NCBI GenBank assembly: GCA_036924285.1
Contig: JAYKYS010000015.1
Span: 10,602,001-10,666,000 of the forward strand
From: Asterella californica
Taxonomy: Eukaryota; Streptophyta; Marchantiopsida; Marchantiales; Aytoniaceae
Length of the DNA stretch: 64,000 bases
Direction: 5' to 3'
The number at the start of each line of letters is the position of its first letter. Position 1 is the first letter of the stretch. This document shows positions 9,152 through 20,862 of the stretch, piece by piece. Under the pieces are notes generated by a model. That model had not been told where the DNA came from and made no database searches. It saw only the letters and a list, made by a program, of their open reading frames with translations. Made by a program: the position numbers and the translations under genes.

Positions 9152-11042
9152 GTTCAAGATCAGGATGGGTGAGAGGTGCTTAATCTAATAATATGATAGA
9201 AGAAATCTCAAGGGGTTACTCTGTATGGAGTGCTTTCCCATAACTTGTTTTTGAGGTTAACGGAGATGCTCACATGTGGGCAAATTAACGATCTTGACAA
9301 CTTTAACTGGACCGTGAAACTCTAAGCTTTCACGTGTCAACTCCAGGTTATAAGAATCTCAGTGGAGGTCAGTATGCTTTCGTGTAAGAGTAATGTATAT
9401 CGCGAGCTGAAATGAGAAAGGTGAACGAGTACGCTAAGAGCCATGCAGAAGAAACTTGCATATTCATCATACATATTGTACTTTTTTAGAATGGAGCATG
9501 AGGTAACGAAAAGAATTCTACAAGTTTCTGGTAGATTAGATGATTCCTTTACCCTACAATGCATATAGAGAGAGAACACAGATATTTATGCTTGAAAGGT
9601 CATGCATGCTACTTGATTATTGGAGCTTCGACGAGTTGGTTACCTAACCAATCGCTGAGGACCAGAGTCTTGGATATCATCCAAAGTCTTATCAGTTAGA
9701 GGTATGAACGCCCGAATTTCTTGAGATACACAATCTTGTGAACCTCGTGTTCAGGGTATGGTTTCTCGTTCCGAAATATTTGTAAACTTTTGCTCAAGTT
9801 TTACTTGAGGAAAATATTCCTTCTCTTTTGTTTGAGTTTCTAGGAGTTATTTTCGCCTTGGACCTTGTGCTCTTACACGGATTACACCACCCCTTGCAGT
9901 ACCGCGCTGGCGAGTACTGCAAGGGCTGTGAGCACCAGGAGGTCGAGGTAAAGTACTTTATATCGTTATCGCCTTCCATTCTATACTTTTGTCGTTAATT
10001 GCCGTCCTAGTGATGTCCTCCATAGTCTACATTCCTTCTCTTGGCAAATTCGAGCGCGGTAATCTGTTTCAGAAGTGGTTGAGATCTGATGACGTGATAC
10101 TCAAGTGCCAACCTCAAGTGTCTTCTGTATCAAGGATGTTCCACGGAACAAGGATGAGTTGGAAACAGAAGTCATGACGAAGTGTGGTTGCTCACAAACT
10201 CGACAGCCATCTTCCCACGGTGACAATGCTACTTTACTTCGAGTATTGCACTTCACTAGCTCGATCGTGTTGGTAGATTCACGTAAGTGTAGCATGAGTC
10301 AGCGGAGACAGTCACTACTGTATGTGAAGGTAATGCACATTTTCTTCAAGTGAACGCTGTTAAACGACAGCAAAACTCGTCCTCGTACGCAGTACGACGA
10401 TAACATATCACCACAAAATCCCTCTCCTTCCATTTCTCCTTCCATTCACCACGAGTAAGCTGCACAGTCCATCCTCAATAATATCAGCTCCAACCAAAGA
10501 ACTCGACTCAAGCACCAATCTGGCCTGGTCATGACACTCGTCGCCGTTGTTATGAGCAACTTTGTGATTCCGTCGATCAAACGTCTAGCTTTAGCCTTGG
10601 AAACGACAAGCTGCAGACCAAGAAAGCCCACCCAAGCGTGGGCGCGTGTTCTGGTAAACCATGGTGAGGCTGATGTTGAGAGTTATGACATCTTGCAGCT
10701 TTGCAATCGAATATGCCTTGACAAGCTCTTGAGCCTTCATCGCCAATAGGGATCGGATCGCGTTTCTGTATGCTGAATGTGAGCCTCAAGCCTCAACCCT
10801 GCTTGATGCTATTGTAACAGGGATGGAAAGTGTGAACATGTACGCGCTCGTCAGAGCTACTGACTGGTGGCTCACAACCATCGGCCCGAGGCTCCGGGGT
10901 CCGTAACTCAGTCCAAAACTATACAAGTGTATCCATGATAAAATAACCACGCTGGCTTCAAAGACGGACAACCACAGTTGAGTTAAGCCAAGCTCAGTGA
11001 GGCCAAACACCGAATGGATTCAACGAACTTGATGGACAGAAG
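9152..11042. other. Moderate-GC block without an assignable gene
   Basis: GC is visibly higher than in the AT-rich spacers, and codon-like stretches appear, but no known domain. Candidates are a possible short exon after an acceptor at 9900 (Y-R-A-G-E-Y-C-K-G-C, donor GTAAAG near 9949), an open frame 10,105-10,353 (+), and overlapping frames at 10,446-10,789 on both strands. None can be linked into a gene model by eye. Confidence 0.35.
9861..9946. repeat. Two-tier hairpin
   Basis: The inner arms CCCTTGCAGTAC (9891-9902) and GTACTGCAAGGG (9914-9925) pair perfectly. An outer pair, CCTTGTGCTC and GAGCACCAGG, extends the fold across an asymmetric internal loop. Confidence 0.6.
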
Positions 11043-11364
11043 GTTCGAGTAGCGCCTGTGGCAGATTCAAGAAGTCTCTCGCCACTGTTGGCAAAGACGA
11101 GACGCAACCATCTGCTCTCCTCCTCGGCCATCATACTGTAGGTCTGGTACCGTACTTGCGACAGTGGATGCAGATTTAGTGTCCCATGAAGATCATGAGA
11201 GCCGCAATTTGACTCGGGAATATGTAGCAGAAACGAGGGAAACAACGGCCACCGCCAGCAACCTCAAGCCGTCCCCAGTAGCCAAACCACGCCTCATTTC
11301 ATTTCTACAGGCTGCTGCGACGGAACGAAGCATTACAACTCGATCTGTGGAACGCATGCGCTGA
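11043..11364 (+). CDS. Unrecognised open frame, possible C-terminal exon
   Basis: A plus-strand frame is open from about 11,090 through the stop at 11,362-11,364, ending ...TTRSVERMR. It is polar, alanine- and threonine-rich, with no domain I know. A competing minus-strand frame (10,994-11,245, containing SRWLRLVFANSGERLL) covers the same DNA, so at most one is real. Confidence 0.2.
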
Positions 11365-13147
11365 CAAAAACAGGATCCGTATGAGTGCGAGACTCAAGAG
11401 TTGGCATAAATGAGCTTCATATTCGATGGTGTATGATGGTCGGCCTTTTGTGGTGTAATTTATGACATTTGTACTGCTTGTCATTTAGGGTTGCGCCAGT
11501 GAGCTTCCTTCCTTTTTCGCTTTCATTTATGCTTTTGGGACCTTGTATCCTTGCAAACATTAAGCGAGAATGACGTGTTGGAATGGTATTGTTCCTACTT
11601 TAACATAAAGGGGAGCTGAGCTGAGCTTAGCTTAATCGGCCTTCCTAACGTGCTCAAAGCCTTCCCTCACTCCCTTCCCTTTCCTCTTGATTTCTTGTGG
11701 CCCACATGAAAGGCAATTCACAGGGACAGTTTTCGTTTGCAAGCAAGCCATCGGATCTCTGCAACTACGTACACTACTATAAACGGTGATCCGTCCATGG
11801 CATCAAGAGAACAGATTCCTATCTACTTGCGGGTGGAGATTGTCGGAAAACGTAAAGTATTATTCGTGCACACTGGTTAGTTTACCCTACACCTCTCCCA
11901 AAACTCTTGTTTGTATTCAGCCAAGCAGGCAGCGAGCCAGCCCCAAAGCATGATATCCTCCTTCGCAACAGAACGCGACCTCGACCTCTAAATACTTGAA
12001 GCCTTTTAGTACAACTGAACCGGGGCCATCTTCGAAACTGTTTGTCGTTTCCTCTTAGCGAACAGTATCCCAAGATTCGGAGAGAACCTTCGAGCGGGGA
12101 GAATTTTCGAAATCCCAACTTCGTCTTGGGGATTTGGAGCATTAGATCCAGCACTAAAGCCCAGTGCATGCCATCGGGAGGACCATATCGCGCCGAGGTG
12201 CGTACTTCTCTGCATCCCACGTGATGTAACTATTCTTGACACGCTAGGCGATGCATACCAGTTCAAATCGACCTAGTAGTAGCTATTGTCCTTCATCTGC
12301 CCACTTTCTCGTGTCTATGCCTGCTGAGCTGAAACATAGTCTGGCATCTTTTCAGTTGTTTCCTTTTCGGACGAATTGCAGTCTCGCTTTCCTTCACGAT
12401 TCGAAGATAGAGAAGTAACTTACACTCGCCCTCGCGGTATTGTTCATGGTAATGGATGCCTATCGTACCGTAACTTTGAAATCGATGCAATATTCTCTAG
12501 TAGGAGAGTAGATTTATTATCCTTTTCCTAGTCCTGGTCGAAACATTCAACACATACGATTGGTCAGGTGAAGATTTAATAGGAACACAATCCACACTCC
12601 ATAGGCTTACATTCCTTGCTTGTTATGGCATAAACTCCATTATTCCTCTTTCCTTTGTGATGCTCATATCTCGACCAACTTCTCCAGGTCCAAGACCCCG
12701 CTTTGGGCAACTCCCTTCTGAAAAAAATGTGAAGAGTACATGCTTACTTTCTGTCAAGTGGATCAACTAGTCTGTATAGTGACCGTCTCTCTCAACACTT
12801 GTATCAGCATACGTCCTGCGTCATTCAGATGTGGCACATATGGTATTCTATCAGCTGCTGCAGTGTTTGCACGTCTGGAATCAAAATTGCTACTTCAGGC
12901 TTGTAGCCCTGTAGTTCCCGGTGTTGAAACTTTCTCAAGGGCAAGGTGACCAGTCCTACACCTATTCAACCCATCTCGCAAGTTTCAGACCAGTGGAGGA
13001 GGATCTAGGTCTGGGCACCACTGCATCAAGCCTCCATCACCTTTCAGAATCCTTTGACCAGTGGCTACCCTCTCCATTGTTCTGTCTTATAGCTTTTATC
13101 TCTTGTGCTGTGTTTCGTCACTCTCTGGACTCGTAAGCTTGCACAGA
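11365..13147. other. Moderate-GC block, weak coding hints
   Basis: Minus frames at 11,882-12,220 and 12,293-12,490 and plus frames at 12,042-12,224, 12,740-12,949 and 12,921-13,136 are open but unrecognised. GCGCCGAG followed by GTGCGT near 12,198 could be a splice donor. The minus strand between 12.3 and 13.4 kb has short protein-like stretches in changing frames, as in a decayed or intron-rich minus-strand gene. Confidence 0.3.
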
Positions 13148-13390
13148 TCAGATTGATCGATAACCACTCATCATCCCGATGTACCGTCCATTGTTCAGAT
13201 CTCGAAGTATGTCACCTTTTACTTTCCTTTTCTCTTTGACAAGTCCCCCTTTCCTCGAAAATGAGTTTTGACCTTTGTCGACGTCTGTCTTAAAGCCCAG
13301 CCACCCACCATGAACAGGAATGCCATCTTCAGCCAGATATTTCCCCGCAATGAACCCCTTTGGGCTGCCATCTTCTTCTCTTTTGACACA
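13148..13390 (-). CDS. Unrecognised open segment, 81 codons, no start
   Basis: Read from 13,390 down to the stop at 13,148-13,150. It has no early ATG, so it would be an internal or terminal exon or a broken coding piece. It begins CVKREEDGSPKGFIAGKYLA and ends NNGRYIGMMSGYRSI. Amino-acid use looks protein-like (GGWLGF, many K/D/E). Upstream on the same strand the frame is closed, but an AG lies just before the open part. I recognise no family. Confidence 0.3.
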   Translation of the reverse strand, partial: CVKREEDGSPKGFIAGKYLAEDGIPVHGGWLGFKTDVDKGQNSFSRKGGLVKEKRKVKGDILRDLNNGRYIGMMSGYRSI

Positions 13391-14532
13391 CCTTTCTCAA
13401 GTTTATCCTTGGAGCTAGGTTTTGCCTACTGTGCTCTGTGCACAGCCAACCACGGCCAGTACTATGGTTTCACTGACTGATCCGTGACAACGCTTGCAGC
13501 CCAAGTTGCTTGCATACACTGCAGGACAGAGCAGACTGTGAGTGGATTCACCATAATCATCATTAGGTTCTGTCAAGAATTTGTCTACGGGTAGACCAGG
13601 TCTAGAGGGTGATTTTCTTCCCTTTTGCGATGCAATCTTGCAATCCAGTCACTTCCCCTGCACTCTCCTCTCCTTAGCTGTCTCTTCAGCTCTGGTGGGG
13701 ACTCTCCTCTTATGAGTCTTATCTTCATTTTTACGTTATTCATTACTCAAGCTTCACCCGTACTATCCAGACAACCATGCGGAATGTGTCATACTCGATT
13801 CTCTAGGATACTTCCTCCCGAACCAGAAGATCACATTTTTGCCCGTACCGTGTCCGCAACTGGAAGTTCTGGTCTGCCCCGCAACCATCCCGCGGAACAG
13901 ACAGTCATCTATCATGAATTCTTCGTTGACTACAACTATCAGACAACATTGACCACTCTTTCCCCAAAAGTGTTCTTATGATCTTGCTCTAGTAACTTTT
14001 GTTGCTGATCATAATAACAAGTGAAAGGACTTCACAAATGATCTCTGTGAATGGAAGTGTCGGGAACACAAGGCTCCAAACTCACTTTTCATTTATCTCA
14101 ACATTTTCATTGACCCTTACCTCGCTGGAGTATTGTGCAGCCTGTGGATGAGCATGCACGAGATGCATTCCCACAAGACTCAACAGACAAGAGAGCCCTA
14201 AAACTCGATTGTAGGGTAACCGTTTACGGCAGGTAACATCTTCGGGGCCAAATCAAAGTTGTAGGTATAGGGCATGTCAAAGTTTGTGTTCGTAGGAGAA
14301 GAACGGGATTAGGATTTGATCTCCATAAAGAGCCTTTTTTATAAGTTGTGGGGAAAATGAATGCTAATTTGATGACAATATAAATAAATATGCAGCGCCA
14401 ACCTTTTAACTGAATGCATTGATTGGTAATGATAATTATATAAATAAGAATATAATTGTATAGATTAATCTCATGAGAAAAAGTTTTATATATAAATGTT
14501 ACATGTTTACTGAAAGTGATGTGGAAAACCCT
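13391..14532. other. Spacer with one longer open frame
   Basis: Open frame 13,625-13,981 (+, 118 codons) has a hydrophobic N-terminal third, like a signal anchor, and a CGMCHTRF motif, but resembles no family I know. After 14,300 the sequence becomes AT-rich. Confidence 0.3.
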
Positions 14533-14535
14533 TAA

Positions 14536-14872
14536 AAGCATCTCCACCGTGTGTCTTTAAAGGCTCCTTTAACCAGTTAGGGGAAACCTTTCCCACCGCT
14601 GATCTTTATACTCATCATTAATTTATGAAATTTCCTAAAAACTACCGCGCTTCTCTAACTTAAAGATTGCAATAAAAACCCTCTTAATCCCATATAAACC
14701 GTTGAAGAACCGTTTTTGGTATGTTCGAAAAAGTTTAAGTTTCTGATATTCTTTAGAGATCCAGTTAAAGAATGTGATGAGGAAATTCCTCTCTTAAAGA
14801 TAAAGATCTTTCACTCTTCATCTCTAAATTAGAGATAAAGAGTTCTTTATCTCTATACGGATGGAGATGCTC
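14536..14872. mobile_element. Tourist-like (PIF/Harbinger) MITE, 337 bp
   Basis: Ends are AAGCATCTCCACCGT on the left and the reverse complement of GAGCATCTCCATCCGT on the right, flanked by TAA on both sides (14,533-14,535 and 14,873-14,875). A 3-bp TAA/TTA target duplication and GAGCATCTCCA-type ends are typical of plant Tourist MITEs. The right internal part folds on itself (CTCTAAATTAGAG, AGATAAAGA...). No coding capacity. Confidence 0.82.
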
Positions 14873-14943
14873 TAAACAGTGCACTTGAAACTGTGCTCCA
14901 AAAGATAGAAGACCAGAGGTATATCTAGTAGAGAAAATATTTA

Positions 14944-15028
14944 TTAAAGATTAAATTTATCATCTAACTTTTCTAACGGTTTCATTTATCACCTAACCTG
15001 TAAAAAGGTTTAGGTGATAAATTTAACC
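14944..15028. repeat. Double-hairpin repeat, second-hairpin remnant
   Basis: TTTATCACCTAACC pairs with GGTTTAGGTGATAAA across a short loop. A second, diverged left arm (AAATTTATCATCTAAC) precedes it, so two partial hairpins lie side by side. Confidence 0.55.
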
Positions 15029-15186
15029 AACTTTTATATGCATCGGTGCTTGCTCAATTAAGCAAGCATACACCTTCTAACAGGTTTCGATATGAGACGT
15101 ATCAATTATTTCCGCAGAGAGATAAAGAGCTGACCAAAACATACTGTACTGTAAACTCTATTCGCGCATCTAATGTCTCGCTCAAT

Positions 15187-15496
15187 CAGTTATTTATTTG
15201 GTCAGGCCCATGCGTCTAACTTCTAACTTGGCTGGACCCCTGCGCCAAATATGTAACTTGGTCAGTCTCATGACTGGCTAAGTATGTACATGAGTGCCAA
15301 TCATTTTGTAATTGAAGTGAACGCGAGAATCACGAACTGATGTGTTTTCTCTGTGATATCAATAGAGAGAGCACAACCGCCATGTCAATTATTTACTGAC
15401 TGCAGCCAGTCATGGATCTGACCAAGTTATGTCTTTGGCGCAGGGGTCTGGCCAAATTAGAAGTTAGGCGCATGAGCCTGACCAAGTAAATAACTG
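15187..15496. mobile_element. Mutator-like MITE with 10-bp target duplication (element D)
   Basis: 310 bp with terminal inverted repeats of about 95 bp. The left starts CAGTTATTTATTTGGTCAGG and the right ends with the complement of CAGTTATTTACTTGGTCAGG. Shared inner blocks include CTAACTTCTAA, ACCCCTGCGCCAAA and CATGACTGGCT. The 10-bp sequence CTCGCTCAAT directly flanks both sides (15,177-15,186 and 15,497-15,506). Long TIRs with a 9-11-bp duplication fit MULEs. The interior of about 120 bp is non-coding. Confidence 0.92.
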
Positions 15497-15506
15497 CTCG
15501 CTCAAT

Positions 15507-16349
15507 AATATTGCGAGAAAAAAAACACAGAATTTGGACTAAGCGTTAAAAACTAAAATATTTTCTTTCCTCGTATGTGAATAATACTGAGACGTATTGG
15601 CATGACTTTAATACTCATAATGGTATATAAATAATTAACCTTGGGTTTTTATTTAATATAAATATAAATATAAATAAATAAATATTCTCAACTTCTTCCG
15701 AGATGCACTAAAACTTTGTTTTCATTCAGTTATGAGCGTGCCGTTAGTATTATTGCATATTCAGGTTAGAGTACGTCGCGCCAGCCTATGCGCGAATACA
15801 GTTTACAATACAGTATATTTAATTAGGCCTTAATTAATTAAAGACTTAATTAAAGACTTACTTTTGGCTGGGCGCTGCACACGACGCTCTTGAGAGTATG
15901 TTGGCTGGCAGCAGTTGCGTTGTTCCAACTTCATTACCATTTGGTGAATTCTTTTTAGAGTTCCTTTTTTCTTTTTGAACTTTTTTTGTTAGAGGAAATG
16001 AAAGATTATAGAACTGCAATTATCTTTTTATGCGCATTGGTTTTCCCTATACTCAATTCATCTACAGAGTTACAAGTTCTCTCTCAAAGTCAGTTAGAAA
16101 AGACAACTTTTGGGAAAATGGGTTCTACTTTCAAGGTGGATAACTTTTCAAGATGATGATGTTCACATGGATGATGTCTGCAACATCTATATCATAAAAC
16201 TCATCATCATTGAAGTTTTCATGTTGTAACTTTATTTCAATCCGTTAGAAGAACAACTCATGTAAGAAGAGGTGTCCAACTTAAAGCAAAAGATTCTTTC
16301 CCGTCTGAAAAATTAAAAATAATAACCTAGTCACGGCCAGAGGAAGGGA
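15507..16349. other. AT-rich spacer
   Basis: Includes a TAAA/TATAAA-type low-complexity tract at about 15,650-15,685 and a tight AT palindromic run near 15,825-15,860. No gene seen. Confidence 0.45.
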
Positions 16350-16705
16350 AAAATATGCATGCTAGATTAACTTCTAGGGAACTTTTGCTCCTTTAATGAT
16401 ATAGAAAAGATATATATTACATATCAAATAATAATTATATCATAAGTAGATATATAATTAAACTATTTTCTAGTTATTATATATTAGCTGGACCAACATG
16501 TGTGAAAGGAGCTAGGAGCTAGACTTAACCCATACGTGCAAGGGGTCCAGATGCTCTTTGGTGAGAATATAATTACAGTAGCATGTTCAAATCAAATAAC
16601 CAGTTAAATCAACAAATAGATTTAGAAAAAAATAGATAATAAATTAAACCGCCTATGCATATTCTCATCTTCCGAACTTTGGAAAGAGGTGAATATTGGC
16701 ACGGG
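16350..16705 (-). mobile_element. Double-hairpin dispersed repeat, inverted copy
   Basis: On the minus strand the copy reads head (hairpin GCCAATATTCACCTCTTTCC / GGAAGATGAGAATATGC, 16,656-16,702), partial second hairpin, a body with GTCCAG, GGTTAAGTCTAGCTCCT and many ATA tracts, and the tail GAGCAAAAGTTC then CTAGCATGCATATTT. The body matches the copies at 17,164 and 33,520. Confidence 0.75.
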
Positions 16706-16999
16706 TGCTCACTTTTGCAACTGACTTTGTTCGGTATCATAATCTCGTAATCATTACCCAACAAGAAAATGAACATTGTGTAGGATTAATCATATAATAA
16801 TAATATTATATATTATAACCGAAAACGTTGTTAACTCCATGGATTAAGAATCTTTAGAGTTTATTCTAACATTTACACTCGTTATTATATCACTCAAGTC
16901 TTTCTCATTAGCACTAAAGGACTGTTGGGTTCTATATGATGCTATTATCAGTTCCAAGATTTTGGAATCCACGTAAATGATAAAACAAAGTTACAATTA

Positions 17000-17168
17000 A
17001 GTATTGCTTCGTACGCGAATCATAAGAGTTATCATAAAGTCCTTACATGTACCTCTACATGTATACCTAGAAAATTTGAAGACAAACCTCGTAAAATTCT
17101 TTACTAGAGCTTCTATAAAGCTTAACGAGGTAATTTGAACACTCCCTGTTCTTCGAGCGGCATGCATA
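17000..17168 (+). repeat. Tail of a preceding double-hairpin copy
   Basis: GTTCTTCGAGCGGCATGCATATTC at 17,148-17,171 resembles the family's tail (GTTCATCGAGCATGCATATT) and abuts the head of the next copy, as in a dimer. The rest of this copy is not clearly conserved. Confidence 0.35.
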
Positions 17169-17510
17169 TTCTTCATTTCTTCCAAAGTTTAGAAGAGGAG
17201 AATATGCAAAAGAGATTTAATTTATTACCTAACCTTTTCTTCTGGAAGGGTTAGATAATAAATTGAATTGTACATTAAATGATTAAATGAGGTGAGCAGA
17301 TTGTCGCACTAATATTCTTGAAAGTGCCTCTAGAGCTTGCCATTTATGAGTTAAATTTAGCTTTTTAGTAATTATAGGTTCAGCTAACATATAATAGTTA
17401 ACAAAATTTATTATTTCACTAACTTAAGATACAATTAGCATCTAATCCAATGTCTTTTTGATATCACTGAAGGAACGAAAGTTCCCCAAAAGTTCATCGA
17501 GCATGCATAT
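17164..17510 (+). mobile_element. Double-hairpin dispersed repeat, full copy
   Basis: First hairpin GCATATTCTTCATTTCTTC / GAAGAGGAGAATATGC (17,164-17,207). Second hairpin TTTAATTTATTACCTAACC / GGGTTAGATAATAAATTGAA (17,217-17,267). The body contains GTCGCACTAATATTCTTGAA, and the tail is AGTTCATCGAGCATGCATAT. Aligns along its length with 33,520-33,955 and, inverted, with 16,350-16,705. Confidence 0.85.
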
Positions 17511-19170
17511 TAAACTGAATGGGATTACATATCAAGAATATGGTTTTCCTAGCATCCGAAACTCTCCAGATACTGCAGCTCAGCCAGACATATCGGACAG
17601 TGATTTCACAAATCAAAGATATGATTCTCACTTGTTTCTCGCTCATGCGGGTCCATCTCTATATCACCTCTCTTCGTTTGCATGCCATTTGAGGTGGGTG
17701 CATATATATTCACCTTCTCCATCTTTCAAATTTCTTTCAAAATGATCATGTATAGCGAATCATTTGAAAAACTTTAAATCTATATTTTTTTGTTATTCTT
17801 TGTGTCTCTGTTTTCCCAACTCTGTGTTTGGGATGCATATTTCTCTCTTTCTCTCATAATTTCTGTTCACTTTTCAGTTCTGATTTACTTTCAGTATTCT
17901 ACTAGGAAACACATATGTACACCTGTTTGTTTGTATGGAAGTGTTTCTCCTTATTTTGGTCCTTGCTTGCATTTGCAAAAATGAAGGTTATTACGATAAT
18001 CTTCTTTGTTACCAAAATATTTGGATTCAAAGTTAGAATCGCTTGATAATATTTTATCTTTGCTAGCTGTAATTTGGAATGGAGAGTGGTTTTCTATGTA
18101 AGAAAAACTTGCGTGAAGAAGATATTCTTACAGAAGGGTGCAAAATTTCTGGGTAAAATCAACTCCTAATAAACAAGAAACATAGGAAAGCTTACAATTT
18201 GGTGTTCAAAATCCACTTTTACTTCTTCAAATCTTCAAGAATTCAAGGTCTAGAGTTCTTTTGCTATCTTCTTTTTCCTCCCATCTCTCTACTCCTCTTG
18301 ACTAAGTGATCCACGTAAAATGATGTCGTTGAACATCTGAAACACCACAAATATCCGTGTTTCTGAAAATGGTCAAATGAAATTTTCCCCCTGATCTTTG
18401 ATCTGAAAACATGTTGGAATCATAATCTTAGCCGAATCGAACCGTGTATCGTTGCCATGTGTATTTCTCTGATAAGGGAAGAATTTGATTCAAATTTTAT
18501 AAAGGGAAAAAGGAATTACAAATCACCAAAAACAACAAAAAGATCCCTTCCATCAAATATCTCCAATAGTTGATCTGAACGCAATGTTAGACTTGGAAAC
18601 TCTAATCAGAGCTAAATCTGAGGCTAATTCTACTGCCACAACTTTCTGCTCCATAGAAGAAAGTTTTCTGATTCTGAATTTTCTCCCTTGAAGTAGCATG
18701 AATCAAGAAAATTTGGGGAAATTTTAAAGGTTATTTTATGCTTACAATCATCTATATTGTGGTGGATAAGAAACACTCCTTTTAACCCAAAAAGTCTTTA
18801 CTTTTCTAGGTTAACAGTTCAAACATAAATATAACTAAAATGGATATCAGATTGAAGGATATAGCAAAAGCATTAGCCAGAGTAGTCTCAAATTCCTAAA
18901 TCCAATGCATACTAGTGTCTTTATATTAATCAGAAGCTCTAGAAGTCAAAACCCTAAAAAACATATGAGAAACTGGCATCATTCCAAATTTCTAAAAGTT
19001 TCAACGAGAGAATGAGCAAGGATAATTTGAATTCTTAAACTTCATCTTTACGACATGAAAATCAGCCCCAAAAGTTAGAACTCTAAACATAAAAACATAC
19101 ATACTTTTTTATGTTTTTATATGTTTAACTTAACTTTTATCACTACATCACACCGTCATATTTTGATGTC

Positions 19171-19204
19171 GATGGACAAGTTTTATTGATGGACAAGTTT
19201 TATT
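19171..19204. repeat. Exact 17-bp tandem duplication
   Basis: GATGGACAAGTTTTATT occurs twice in direct succession at 19,171 and 19,188. Confidence 0.95.
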
Positions 19205-19749
19205 GAAGACGTTCACTTTCAAATCTATTATATGGTTGCAGGTTCAGCATGTTGACCTAGACAGAGTAACTTGTCAGAAATTACCCAATTTACATGTGGG
19301 GCTGAGTTTTGGATTTCTTATCCAAAAAACATATAGAGAAAATTTTAGAAACTCACTAATTTACTTGATAATCTAAGTATTTACACCACTATATTAGCTC
19401 CAACATCCTATCTTGTAGACTCATTCATAAAATTAAAAGTATCTTCTCCTCTGATAAGATAGTTTTGCTAAATAACTCTGATAGAGGAACATAACATAAA
19501 GAAAGGTTCCATAAAGTATGTCAGTGTTGCAAAGTGTTGTTTCTAAACAAGCTCAGCTTCTCCTACTTCAAGAAGAACTAAGATCCAGTTCATCATTTGT
19601 ATACAAGTTAAGATGAATATTCAACACAAAGCATGATGTCCAAATATTAACCAGAATCATTTATGCAAAATTTCACACCACACTTTTTAACTCTATTCCC
19701 CATGTTTAATACTAAGGAAAACATCTCCTTGAGGTTGAAACTAAGCTAG

Positions 19750-19799
19750 TGGACTTAGCACTCCCCACTCTTATCTAGAATTGTGGAGTGCTGAGTCCA
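19750..19799. repeat. Hairpin with 18-bp arms
   Basis: TGGACTTAGCACTCCCCA (19,750-19,767) and TGTGGAGTGCTGAGTCCA (19,782-19,799) pair with two mismatches over a 14-nt loop. Short foldback, origin unknown. Confidence 0.75.
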
Positions 19800-20315
19800 A
19801 CGTCAAAAGAGAGGTTTTTGTGTTTTTGACAAACCACCTTCATGTTTTAGGGTCAACAAAATACTTATATTTATTTCTACGTAACGATGATTATACCTTT
19901 TGTACAATTGATGGTTCTAAAAAGTCTATTTCAGTATATAGGATTTTCATTTGATTTAATAAATATATATTCTTTTACATTGTAAGCATTAAACTACATA
20001 ACTTTCTCATTAAGACCGAGACTGAAGACTAGATTGAAGGATCATTATATACGTTATCCTGAGATCCTCAACGTTATCTATATCTGATATTAACACTTTT
20101 TGACAATAGGATCTGTAGTTTTACACATCAATCTCAGACAACTAAATTTGTGCTAGTCTAGACAATCACTTGAAGACGTTAAAATAAATGAAGTACTCTA
20201 CTTAGAACTCTACACGTAAACCTTCTAAAACGTAGGTAAGAAGTACACTTTAATTACTATAATCTACGATCATAACGAAATACACAGCATGACACTATAC
20301 ACTACTTGTAAAGCA

Positions 20316-20695
20316 GAAATTTACTTGCTCCACCCCCTGAAAGAATTATAGAAGTCAATCTACCATCTCTTAGTGAATACCTGCTTGATCAGTCCTCCGA
20401 TTTGCAGCAGATATTCTTCTCAATTATCTCATCATGTCAGAGTCGAGTGAAATTTACATTTCAGCTCTAGATCATGATGATTTTGACTTGCTATTACTGT
20501 TCCTTGATTTCAAAAAACAATCCTGAATCTCAGAATCAGTTCGAGCATTGTCCATCATGCACAGTCGACATCAGATGTCAATATAACCTGGAGAACTATT
20601 TACTATCAATGAAGAGACTGATCAAGCCGGTATTCACTAAGAGGAGATGGATCAAGTTGATCATTCCTTATAGGAGTCGAATAAGTAAATAACTC
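20316..20695. mobile_element. TIR element C (MULE-type MITE)
   Basis: About 80-bp imperfect terminal inverted repeats (20,316-20,396 and 20,616-20,695) share ATTTACTT, TCTTAGTGAATACC and GGCTTGATCAGTC. The outer edge AGTTATTTACTT-like end resembles element D at 15,187. No clear target duplication, so the exact ends are uncertain. A chance open frame at 20,474-20,692 runs through the right arm and is not considered a gene. Confidence 0.72.
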
Positions 20696-20862
20696 AATGG
20701 GGCTTTAGAAGATACAAGTCCGGGAAACTATAGTCATTAATACATTAACTAAATCATGAGTTTAATTAAATACTTAACTCTTCCTACCAGAAAGAAAAGA
20801 TATTATATTAAAGGATTGGATATTTACCTCTTCCATCGAAAGATGGAGGAGGTGAATATTGC
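20696..20862 (-). repeat. Double-hairpin repeat, head fragment
   Basis: ATATTTACCTCTTCCATC pairs with GATGGAGGAGGTGAATAT over a GAAA loop (20,819-20,862). A degenerate second-hairpin region lies to its left. Confidence 0.65.

Larger units (their letters stand above)
17511..20315. other. AT-rich spacer, no gene seen
   Basis: Nearly 3 kb of low-complexity AT-rich DNA. The open frames (for example 17,458-17,745 and 17,790-17,984) are unrecognised. It contains an exact 17-bp tandem duplication and a hairpin, listed separately. Confidence 0.45.

Noticed and set aside
9861..9946. miRNA precursor
   Set aside because: The internal loop is strongly asymmetric (about 18 nt against 4) and the inner stem is only 12 bp.
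20474..20692. 72-codon open frame as a gene
   Set aside because: It runs through the right inverted arm of a MITE.
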